DNA of 9,829 nucleotides from Holophagaceae bacterium. Its GTDB lineage: Bacteria > Acidobacteriota > Holophagae > Holophagales > Holophagaceae. A program made the position numbers and the translations under genes. Location: positions 13,018 to 22,846 of the forward strand of contig PMJK01000015.1 in assembly GCA_003158505.1 (NCBI GenBank), written 5' to 3'. This document shows, one piece after another, positions 1 to 6,463 of this stretch; positions within the stretch are counted from its first letter, which is position 1; the number at the start of each line of letters is the position of its first letter. A model generated the notes under the pieces. The model had not been told where the DNA came from and searched no databases. It worked only from the letters and a program-made list of their open reading frames with translations.

Positions 1-83
1 ACCTCCTGCAGCGGGCCGAGGATCAGGGGCTGGATGGGGAGGCCTTCCTCTCGGTCGGTGAAGTGCCGTGGGGCAAAGTGTAG
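1..83 (+). CDS. C-terminal end of an unidentified protein (partial)
   Basis: The window opens inside a reading frame whose codons begin at position 3 and which ends with TAG at 81-83, giving the last 26 residues of a protein (ending GEVPWGKV). Third codon positions are overwhelmingly G or C, like the real genes downstream, which supports coding. No motif in this tail lets me name the family. The stop is followed by 54 bases before the next start, which lies in the same frame but after an AT-richer, non-coding-like stretch. Confidence 0.5.
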   Translation, partial: LLQRAEDQGLDGEAFLSVGEVPWGKV

Positions 84-137
84 TTCAGTCTGGAGGCTGG
101 ACTCCTACCACAATCCTCCCGTCGTAAGCTTGTTCCC

Positions 138-707
138 ATGGACCTAACCCGTTTTCTCGAACTCGTCCGCACCCAGGGCTGGCAGGGCTGGTCCTTGTGG
201 GCGGTGCTGTTGGCCCAGGCGCTGCTATGGGTGGGTCTGGTGCGCCTGCACCTTTCCCTCGAGAGGGAGGAAGCGCCATGGGAAGAATGCATCGGGAAGA
301 TCCGTTCGGCCTTCCTGCGCAAAGTCAACGGTGAGGAGGAGATCCAGGAGTTGAAGGTCCACCGTTACGCGCCCCTGGTAGACCAACTGGTGGCCCTGCA
401 CTTCACCGAGGAGAAGGCCGACCGGTTCGACCGCTGGCTGCTGCTGCGCTGGAAGCTGAAGGAGGGCCTGCGCCCCTACTGGTACCGCTGGGGCTACCTG
501 ATCATCGCCTTCGGGGCCGTGGTGTGGTATCTCCAGGGCCTGCGCCTGGACATGGGCACGGATGTGCTCAAGCGCACTCCCGTGGATCCCCGGCTGCTCT
601 GGGTCTGGCTGGGCTATGCCATGATCCTGGCCTGGAAGATCGTGCGCATCCACGGCAACCTCGAGCGGGTCCAGCGTAGCCTGCTGCTGCCGAGGCGGGA
701 CGAGTGA
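138..707 (+). CDS. Hypothetical three-helix membrane protein, YraN-linked
   Basis: I do not recognise this 189-residue protein. It has one hydrophobic helix near the N terminus (about residues 20-38), a charged and probably cytoplasmic or periplasmic stretch (about 39-117, rich in Glu, Lys and Arg), then two more helices (about 119-135 and 153-170) and a short basic tail. There is no signal-peptidase site, catalytic motif or cysteine pair to suggest an enzyme. The ATG at 138 has no clear Shine-Dalgarno sequence, but no in-frame ATG, GTG or TTG lies between it and the upstream stop at 81-83. The end of the gene overlaps the GTG start of the YraN gene by four bases (GTGA), so the two are probably translationally coupled. 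That the protein is real is fairly safe from GC3 pattern and spacing; its function is unknown. Confidence 0.8.
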   Translation: MDLTRFLELVRTQGWQGWSLWAVLLAQALLWVGLVRLHLSLEREEAPWEECIGKIRSAFLRKVNGEEEIQELKVHRYAPLVDQLVALHFTEEKADRFDRWLLLRWKLKEGLRPYWYRWGYLIIAFGAVVWYLQGLRLDMGTDVLKRTPVDPRLLWVWLGYAMILAWKIVRIHGNLERVQRSLLLPRRDE

Positions 708-1087
708 CCGGGTCCCGGCGTGGCGTGGCGGCCCGCCGCCTGGGCCTCCGCGCCGAGCGCCTCACCCTCTGGCTGCTCTGGGTCCGGGGTTGGGATCTGG
801 TGGCCTGGCGTCAGAAGCTGGGTCGTTACGAGCTAGACTTGCTCCTGAGCCGCGGACCGGAGCTCCGTCTGCTGGAAGTGAAGGCCCGGAGGCCGGGGGC
901 ATGGGTGGGGGCGGACACGGCCCTGGAGCCCGAACAACGCCTCCGGCTCCAGCGGGCACTGCGCACCTGGCTGGACCGCGTCCCATGGCCCGGCGAGGTC
1001 ACCTTCCAGCGGGTGAGCTGGGCTGGGTGGCGATGGCGGTTTCATCCGCCGGAGCGGTGGGACGGGCTGAAGGTGTCCAGGAGCTGA
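704..1087 (+). CDS. UPF0102/YraN family protein (predicted nuclease fold)
   Basis: This 127-residue protein matches the UPF0102 (YraN) family in length and layout. It has the N-terminal Glu18 in an AERL context, a YELDLL segment at 42-47 corresponding to the family GEIDLI motif, and LLEVKAR at 56-62, which carries the E-x-K of the PD-(D/E)XK nuclease core (Asp45, Glu58, Lys60). The usual glycine before Glu43 is replaced by Tyr. The family is widespread and thought to act on DNA or in recombination, but its substrate is not settled. The start is GTG at 704, inside the preceding stop (GTGA overlap), with a weak GAGG at 692-695. The C-terminal third is rich in Trp and Arg. It is probably co-transcribed with the membrane protein upstream; the 181-base gap after it separates it from the flagellar genes. 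Confidence 0.85.
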   Translation: MTGSRRGVAARRLGLRAERLTLWLLWVRGWDLVAWRQKLGRYELDLLLSRGPELRLLEVKARRPGAWVGADTALEPEQRLRLQRALRTWLDRVPWPGEVTFQRVSWAGWRWRFHPPERWDGLKVSRS

Positions 1088-1103
1088 CCCCTCCCACCGC
1101 TTA

Positions 1104-1197
1104 CAGCCCACCGGGTGCCCGGCTCGGAACGCTGCATTCGCTGAGGCCAATCTGGTTGTGATGCTCAGCCCATCGGGTGCCGGCTCGGAACGCGGCA
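1104..1197 (+). repeat. Imperfect direct repeat pair upstream of flhA
   Basis: Two copies of a roughly 32-base unit lie at 1104-1136 and 1166-1197. They share CAGCCCA, then CGGGTGC, then an exact 14-base core CCGGCTCGGAACGC (1119-1132 and 1180-1193). They differ by two substitutions and a one-base indel. The copies are 61-62 bases apart, close to six helical turns. The first copy contains the inverted arms CCGGG and CCCGG around TG. The function is unknown; paired activator sites or a local duplication are both possible. Confidence 0.75.
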
Positions 1198-1231
1198 CTG
1201 CCGCGTCCCTCGCCACCCGGTTGGGCTTCGC

Positions 1232-1246
1232 TGGCATGGCCCTCGC
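1232..1246 (+). promoter_or_regulatory. Candidate sigma-54 (-24/-12) promoter for flhA
   Basis: TGGCATGGCCCTCGC keeps the invariant GG-N10-GC spacing of sigma-54 promoters and matches 9 of 11 fixed positions of TGGCACG-N4-TTGC. Transcription would begin near 1257, about 12 bases before the ATG at 1269, which would be an unusually short leader. Flagellar operons in many bacteria depend on RpoN, so the context is suitable, but GC-rich DNA produces such matches by chance. The element is only tentative. Confidence 0.3.
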
Positions 1247-1250
1247 CCCG

Positions 1251-1263
1251 CACCCGGTGGGTG
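1251..1263 (+). promoter_or_regulatory. Small inverted repeat at the flhA start
   Basis: CACCC-GGT-GGGTG is a perfect five-base-pair inverted repeat ending five bases before the chosen flhA ATG. Its right arm, GGTGGGTG, is the only purine-rich sequence that could act as a ribosome-binding site there. If transcribed whole, the hairpin would hide that site. It may equally be chance in GC-rich DNA, and it would not be fully transcribed if the sigma-54 start near 1257 is right. Confidence 0.25.
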
Positions 1264-1268
1264 TCGGT

Positions 1269-3368
1269 ATGTTGACCTTTCTGGACCGTCTGCTTCCGTT
1301 GATGGGCCGCCTTGCCAAGCGGTCGGACCTGGCTGCGCCCGTTTTCGTATTGATCGTGATGGTGGTGATGGTGCTGCCCATGCCCGCCTTCATGGTGGAT
1401 CTGCTCATCGTCCTCAACATCACCCTGAGCCTGGTGATCCTGATGGTGGGCATGTATGTGCGCCGCCCCAAGGAATTCAGCTCCTATCCATCGGTCCTGC
1501 TGATGGTGACGCTTTTCCGCCTGGCCATCAATGTAGCCACCACCCGCCGGATCCTCCTCTACGCCGGGGACCAGGGCGCGGATGCGGCCGGCCACATGGT
1601 GAAAGCCTTTGGCCAGTTCGTGGTGGGCGGCAGCTATGTCATCGGCCTGGTGGTCTTCCTCATCCTGCTGGCCATCCAGTTCCTGGTCATCAACCACGGC
1701 GCGGGCCGCATCGCCGAGGTGACCGCCCGCTTCACCCTGGACGCCATGCCCGGCAAGCAGATGGCCATCGATGCCGACCTGAACGCGGGCTACATCGATG
1801 AGAAGGAGGCCCGGAAACGCCGCAAGGATCTCCAGGAGGAAGCTGGATTCTACGGGGCCATGGACGGCGCCGTGAAGTTCACCCAGCGGGACGCCGTGGC
1901 TTCCCTGATCATCCTGGCTGTCAACATCGTGGCAGGCATCCTCCTGGGGGTGATCCGCTACAACCTGCCCGTGATGCAGGCCCTGGAAGTCTTCACCCTG
2001 CTCACCGTGGGCGATGGCTTGGTGACGGTGATCCCCAGCCTGCTCATCAGCGTGGGCGGGGCCATCCTCACCACCCGCAGCGGCAGCGACGCTTCGGGCC
2101 TGGGCAGCGAGGTAATGGGGCAGCTGGGCGCGGACCACCGCCCCCTGACCATCGCCGCCGCCATCCTCTTCTTCTTCGGCGCCGTGCCCGGCCTGCCGCT
2201 CTTCCCCTTCTGGGTCATGGGCGCCATCTTCGGTGTCATGGCCTACGCGGCCTGGAAGCTGCCCAAGACGACCCCGGCCATGGCAGCGGACTTGGCGGAG
2301 GCAGAGAAGGCCAAGGCCGCCGCCGCCGAAGGCGCGGACCGGGTGGAGGGCCTGCTCAAGGTCGATCCCCTGGGGCTGGAAGTGGGCTACAGCCTCATTC
2401 CCCTGCTGGATGTGAACCAGGGTGGCACGGTCCTGGAACGGATCAAGGCAGTCCGGCGCCAGATGGCCCAGGAACTGGGCATCGTGGTGCCTCCCGTGCG
2501 CATCCGCGACAACCTGCAACTCCCGCCCCATACCTACCGCATCCTGCTCAGGGGCGAGGAGATCGCCCGCGCGGAGATCCAGCCCACCCAGTTCCTGGCC
2601 ATGAATCCAGGCACCGCCACCGAGGATCTTGCGGGCACTCCCACCACCGAGCCAGCCTTCGGACTGCCCGCCTATTGGATCCCCGATGCCCAGCGGGACC
2701 GCGCCCAGATGCTGGGTTATACCGTGGTGGAACCTGCGACCGTACTGACGACACACCTATCCGAACTCATCAAGCAACATGCCCCCGCCCTGCTGGGCCG
2801 GCCCGAGGTCCAGCACCTGCTCGACACCCTCAAGGAGGCCACCCCCAAGCTGGTGGACGACCTCATCCCCAACGTCATCAGCGTGACCACCCTTCAGAAG
2901 GTGATGCAGAACCTCCTGCGCGAGCGGGTGCCCGTGCGAGACCTCGCCCGCATCCTCGAGGCCACTGCCGATGCCGCCGGCATGTCCAAAGATATCGGCT
3001 TCATCACGGAATACGTTCGCCAGGCCATGGGTCGGGTGCTCACCAGCCCCCACCTGTCCGCGAACGGCGAATTGGGCGTGCTGGTGCTGGATCCCTCTCT
3101 GGAGCAGACCCTCCAGGGCGGCATCGAGCAGACGGACCGGGGCAGCTTCCTGGCCCTGGAGCCCGGACGCACTCAGGAGCTGCTCAACCGCATCGCCAAC
3201 GGCATCGCGAAAGTGCTCCCCGGCGCCCAGCCGGTGCTGCTGACCAATCCCGTCGTGCGCCCCCATCTCAGGCGCCTGCTCGAACGTGCCCTTCCCCACC
3301 TGGTGGTGCTGAGCCACAGCGAGGTCCCCATGGATGTCCGCGTCGTGAACCTGGGAACCGTCTCATGA
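1269..3368 (+). CDS. flhA: Flagellar type III export gate protein FlhA
   Basis: FlhA is the large inner-membrane component of the flagellar export gate; it couples proton flow to export and its cytoplasmic ring docks chaperone-substrate complexes. With the ATG at 1269 the protein has 699 residues, the usual family length. About eight membrane helices fill residues 22-330. The conserved FHIPEP cytoplasmic loop spans about 145-205 (RIAEVTARFTLDAMPGKQMA, then DADLNAGYIDEKEARKRR). Arg147, Arg154, Asp158, Asp208 and Asp249 sit at the same numbers as residues I recall as functionally important in Salmonella FlhA, which supports this start. An Ala/Glu/Lys linker at about 335-360 leads into the cytoplasmic domain (about 360-699). 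Alternative starts exist upstream: GTG 1158 would add 37 residues of atypical sequence overlapping the direct repeat, and ATG 1236 would add 11. flhF follows after 10 bases. No flhB precedes it in this window. Confidence 0.96.
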   Translation: MLTFLDRLLPLMGRLAKRSDLAAPVFVLIVMVVMVLPMPAFMVDLLIVLNITLSLVILMVGMYVRRPKEFSSYPSVLLMVTLFRLAINVATTRRILLYAGDQGADAAGHMVKAFGQFVVGGSYVIGLVVFLILLAIQFLVINHGAGRIAEVTARFTLDAMPGKQMAIDADLNAGYIDEKEARKRRKDLQEEAGFYGAMDGAVKFTQRDAVASLIILAVNIVAGILLGVIRYNLPVMQALEVFTLLTVGDGLVTVIPSLLISVGGAILTTRSGSDASGLGSEVMGQLGADHRPLTIAAAILFFFGAVPGLPLFPFWVMGAIFGVMAYAAWKLPKTTPAMAADLAEAEKAKAAAAEGADRVEGLLKVDPLGLEVGYSLIPLLDVNQGGTVLERIKAVRRQMAQELGIVVPPVRIRDNLQLPPHTYRILLRGEEIARAEIQPTQFLAMNPGTATEDLAGTPTTEPAFGLPAYWIPDAQRDRAQMLGYTVVEPATVLTTHLSELIKQHAPALLGRPEVQHLLDTLKEATPKLVDDLIPNVISVTTLQKVMQNLLRERVPVRDLARILEATADAAGMSKDIGFITEYVRQAMGRVLTSPHLSANGELGVLVLDPSLEQTLQGGIEQTDRGSFLALEPGRTQELLNRIANGIAKVLPGAQPVLLTNPVVRPHLRRLLERALPHLVVLSHSEVPMDVRVVNLGTVS

Positions 3369-3378
3369 AGGATGAACC

Positions 3379-4665
3379 ATGCGCGTGAAGACCTTCGAAG
3401 CTGGATCCATGCAGGATGCCCTCGACGTCGTGAAGAAGGACATGGGCGAAGAAGCCTTCATCCTGTCCACCCGCACCCGGCGGCGCCCCGCCTCCCTGGG
3501 GATGGGCGAGGAATCCATCATCGAGGTGACGGCTGCCGTGGACGAGGCCCAGGCGGGGATTCCGCCGGTCGCCAGCGGGACGCCCCCGCTCACCTATGGC
3601 CTTCGCGCCGCCCTGGATGCACCGACGCCCCGTCGCCCGTTCCGCGAACCGGCACCGCCGCCACCCCCGGCACCGGCCATGGACCTCCAGCCGCTCCGCC
3701 GGGAGCTGCTGGAGATCAAGGGCGCCGTGGCGGCATTGAAAGATAATGACTTGCGCAACACTTCGATTCTGAAGGAACTGGATCAGATGAAGGCGCTGCT
3801 CAGCCGCATTCAGCGCCAGGGCATGCCGCCCGCCCAGCTCCACCTGCCGCCCAGCCTGCTGGAGCTCTACGGAGACCTCGTCTCCAATGATGTGGAACCC
3901 ATCATCGCCCTGCGCCTTTGCGAATATGCCCAGCGCGCCCTGACCGACCAGGATGGCGACGGTGCCTCCGGAACCGTGGATCCCGAACGGGCGAGGCTGT
4001 TCCTGCGCCGCGTCATCGCGGACTTCATCCCCGTAGCCCCTCCCATCCAGCTGGAGCCCGGAAAAATGCGTGTGGCGGCCTTGGTAGGCCCCACGGGTGT
4101 GGGCAAGACCACCACCGTGGCCAAGCTGGCGGCCTATGCCCAGTTGCACCTGAAGCAGAAGGTCGCCCTCCTCACCCTGGACACCTACCGCATGGCCGCC
4201 GTGGACCAGCTTCAGCAGTACGCCCAGATCCTCCAGGTTCCCCTGCACGTGGCCCTCACAGTGGAGGACCTCCGAAGCGCCCTCCGCTTCTATCAGGATC
4301 GCGCCCTCGTACTCATCGATACGCCCGGCCACAGCCCCAAGGATACGGAGACCCTCAACCAGTTGAGGGGTCTGCTGGACGAGCTGCCGGAGGTCGAGAC
4401 CCACTTGGTGCTGTCAGCCACCACCAAGCCCCGGGACCTGACCGAGATCGCCACGCGCTATGAACCCCTGCACCCGACTCGCCTGCTCTTCACCAAGCTC
4501 GACGAGACGTCCACCTATGGCCCCATCCTCAGCACTCTGGCGCGCGTCAAGAAGCCCCTCAGCTACCTGGGCACGGGCCAGGAAGTGCCAGAGGCCCTGG
4601 AACTGGCCACCAGCCGCCGGGTGGCCGACCTCATCCTCCCTGTCCCCGTGAAGGAGGCCGAATGA
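3379..4665 (+). CDS. flhF: Flagellar placement GTPase FlhF
   Basis: FlhF is an SRP-type GTPase that marks the site of flagellar assembly, usually at the pole, together with FlhG. The 428-residue protein begins with the typical FlhF opening MRVKTFEA..MQDAL..VKKDMG. It continues through a Pro/Ala-rich linker (about 58-112) and a helical N domain, then the GTPase (NG) domain: P-loop GPTGVGKTTT at 237-246, DTYRMAAVDQL from 268, a G3 motif DTPG at 314-317, TKLDE at 372-376 and the closing GTGQE loop at 398-402. Most family members have DTAG at G3, so the Pro is mildly unusual. AAGGA at 3368-3372 is six bases before the ATG. The stop overlaps the flhG start (ATGA, 4662-4665), so translation of the pair is probably coupled, fitting their partnership. 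Confidence 0.96.
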   Translation: MRVKTFEAGSMQDALDVVKKDMGEEAFILSTRTRRRPASLGMGEESIIEVTAAVDEAQAGIPPVASGTPPLTYGLRAALDAPTPRRPFREPAPPPPPAPAMDLQPLRRELLEIKGAVAALKDNDLRNTSILKELDQMKALLSRIQRQGMPPAQLHLPPSLLELYGDLVSNDVEPIIALRLCEYAQRALTDQDGDGASGTVDPERARLFLRRVIADFIPVAPPIQLEPGKMRVAALVGPTGVGKTTTVAKLAAYAQLHLKQKVALLTLDTYRMAAVDQLQQYAQILQVPLHVALTVEDLRSALRFYQDRALVLIDTPGHSPKDTETLNQLRGLLDELPEVETHLVLSATTKPRDLTEIATRYEPLHPTRLLFTKLDETSTYGPILSTLARVKKPLSYLGTGQEVPEALELATSRRVADLILPVPVKEAE

Positions 4666-5531
4666 GCAGTGATCAGGCATCCCGACTCCGCACCATGGCC
4701 AAGGGGCAACCTGCCGAGCAGCCCCTGTTCGCGGCCCGGGTGGTGGCCATCACCTCTGGCAAAGGGGGGGTAGGCAAGACCAATGTCGTGGCCGGGCTGG
4801 CCCTCGCGTTGGCCCAGCAGGGTCAGCGCGTGGTGGTCATGGATGCGGATTTCGGCCTGGCCAACCTCGACATCCTGCTGGGCCTGTCGCCGAAGTACAC
4901 CCTGGAACACGTGCTCCGGGGCGAAAAGGTGATCGAGGAGATCCTGCTTGAAGGTCCCTTGGGCATCCGCATCATTCCCGCCAGCAGCGGCATCCAGGAG
5001 TTGACCCGGCTCGACACCATGAGCGAATTGCGGCTGGTCCAGGGCCTGCAGCGGGTGGCGGAAACCGCCGATTGGCTGCTGATCGACACCGCCGCCGGCA
5101 TCCATGATTCGGTGCTGAAGCTCCTCATGGCGGCCCAGGAGGTCATCCTCGTGGCCACTCCCGAACCCACGAGCCTGGTGGATGCCTACGCCATGGTGAA
5201 AGTCCTGCATCTGCGCGAGGCCAACAAGCCCTTGTGGCTGCTGGTGAACAATGGGCAGAGTGCGGATGAGGCCCAGGAGACGGTGGACCAGCTGCAGGCC
5301 GTCACGGAGCGATTCCTCGGTAAACAGCTCAAGGTGCTGGGCATGATCCCCAATGATCCCCACATTCTCCAGGCCGTGCGCCAGCAGCGGGGCGTGGTGG
5401 AACTCTTTCCCCACAGTCCGGCCACCCAGGCCTTCCAGGCTCTCGCCCGCCAATTGCTGGGGCAGGTATCCTTGCAGCCCGACGGCTTTGCGTCATTCTG
5501 GAGGCAGCTCGCCTCCGAAGACCCCACCTAG
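4662..5531 (+). CDS. flhG: MinD-like ATPase FlhG (FleN/YlxH), flagellar number regulator
   Basis: FlhG is a ParA/MinD-family ATPase that limits flagellar number and stimulates FlhF GTP hydrolysis. The 289-residue protein opens with DQASRLR at 4-10, an exact DQAxxLR match to the N-terminal motif known in FlhG to activate FlhF. The deviant Walker A is SGKGGVGKTN at 32-41, with the signature lysine Lys34 and catalytic-loop Lys39. The DADFGLANLD motif lies at 61-70, and DTAAGI starts at 142 (Walker B region). The C-terminal part should carry the amphipathic membrane-targeting helix (about 260-285). AAGGAGG at 4651-4657, inside the end of flhF, is its ribosome-binding site. The Walker A codons contain a run of seven G (4764-4770), uncommon even here. 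fliA begins eight bases after the stop. Confidence 0.95.
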   Translation: MSSDQASRLRTMAKGQPAEQPLFAARVVAITSGKGGVGKTNVVAGLALALAQQGQRVVVMDADFGLANLDILLGLSPKYTLEHVLRGEKVIEEILLEGPLGIRIIPASSGIQELTRLDTMSELRLVQGLQRVAETADWLLIDTAAGIHDSVLKLLMAAQEVILVATPEPTSLVDAYAMVKVLHLREANKPLWLLVNNGQSADEAQETVDQLQAVTERFLGKQLKVLGMIPNDPHILQAVRQQRGVVELFPHSPATQAFQALARQLLGQVSLQPDGFASFWRQLASEDPT

Positions 5532-5539
5532 GATCCTGG

Positions 5540-6460
5540 ATGCCACCCACTCCGGACCAGCCCGACAGCCCAGGCCTGCCCCTCAGTGGCGAGGTTCTCC
5601 GAGCCGTGGAATCGGCGCCTGCCGCTCTCCGTCCCTGGGCGGCCCTTGCGGCGGCCAGGGCCTATGGGAATGCATCCCCCGCGCCGGTTCCCACCGTTTC
5701 CCCTTCTCCGGCCCCGGAGACCGAATCCGCCGAACCACCGGAGCCCTTCGACCGCAGCAACCGTGAGCAGATCATCAAGGACTATGTGCCCCTGGTGAAG
5801 TTTGTGGCTCACCGCATTGCCTCGCGCCTGCCTTCGCATGTGGAGCTGGATGACCTCATCAACAGCGGCATCCTCGGCCTCATGGATGCCATCGAGAAAT
5901 TCGAGCCGGCCCGCAACATCAAGTTCAAGACTTATGCAGAGCTGAGGGTCAAGGGAGCCATTCTCGATGGCTTGAGGGATCTGGACTGGGTGCCCCGCAG
6001 CCTGCGCCGCAAGAAGAAGGATATCGAAGGGGCCTACCACTCCCTCGAACAACAGTTTGGGCGCGCGGCCACGGACGAGCAGGTGGCCGTCCACCTGGGC
6101 ATCACGCTCGAAGAACTGCACAAGAACCTCGACGACCTGAAAGGCGTCACACTGGGCACCTTCGTGGAGGTGGGCGAGGACGGCGAGGGGGAAAGCCTCA
6201 TCAGCTTCGTCCCGGATCCGGATGCGGAGGATCCCAGCCAGACCTTCCAGGCCTCGGAGATCAAGGAGATCCTCCGGGATGCCATGGAGGTGTTGCCCAA
6301 GAAGGAGAAATTCGTGGTCCAGCTCTATTACTTCGATGAGTTGACCATGAAGGAGATCGGGACCCTCCTGAACATCACCGAGTCCCGGGTATCCCAATTG
6401 CATACCAAGGCCATGTTGCGACTCCGGGGCAAGCTCCTGGAGAAGCACATCGAAGGGTAA
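5540..6460 (+). CDS. fliA: Flagellar sigma factor FliA (sigma-28 family)
   Basis: FliA directs RNA polymerase to late flagellar and chemotaxis promoters and is normally held by the anti-sigma factor FlgM until hook completion. The 306-residue protein has sigma region 2 at about 77-150 (LVKFVAHRIASRL, then DLINSGILGLMDAIEKF, KFKTYAELRVKGAILDGLRDLDWVP). This is followed by region 3 (about 155-215, including TDEQVAVHLGITLEEL) and region 4 with its helix-turn-helix (about 241-304; LTMKEIGTLLNITESRVSQL). It is longer than typical FliA (about 240-260) because of a Pro/Ala/Ser-rich extension of some 70 residues. No Met occurs between residue 1 and Met115, and AGGA at 5530-5533 sits six bases before the ATG, so the extension is probably translated; GTG at codon 23 is another possible start. 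flgM is not in the window. Confidence 0.94.
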   Translation: MPPTPDQPDSPGLPLSGEVLRAVESAPAALRPWAALAAARAYGNASPAPVPTVSPSPAPETESAEPPEPFDRSNREQIIKDYVPLVKFVAHRIASRLPSHVELDDLINSGILGLMDAIEKFEPARNIKFKTYAELRVKGAILDGLRDLDWVPRSLRRKKKDIEGAYHSLEQQFGRAATDEQVAVHLGITLEELHKNLDDLKGVTLGTFVEVGEDGEGESLISFVPDPDAEDPSQTFQASEIKEILRDAMEVLPKKEKFVVQLYYFDELTMKEIGTLLNITESRVSQLHTKAMLRLRGKLLEKHIEG

Positions 6461-6463
6461 TCC

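Noticed and set aside
81..137. Possibility that the first partial gene and the 138-707 gene are one gene split by an amber codon, since both lie in the same frame
   Set aside because: The 18 codons between TAG and ATG have far lower GC at third positions than either flank, so they look non-coding, and the second gene starts with a normal N-terminal helix.
2423..2438. TGGCACGG sigma-54-like -24 box inside flhA
   Set aside because: The -12 part reads TGGA instead of TTGC, and it lies inside coding sequence with no gene start nearby.
1101..2756. Long open frame on the minus strand (551 codons) opposite flhA
   Set aside because: It is antisense to a clear FlhA gene, its product is His/Gln/Gly-rich low complexity, and such frames are a by-product of high G or C at third codon positions.
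5528..6448. Long minus-strand open frame opposite fliA, and a similar one opposite fliM (6500-7453)
   Set aside because: Both mirror well-supported genes in a GC-rich codon pattern and show no recognisable domain.
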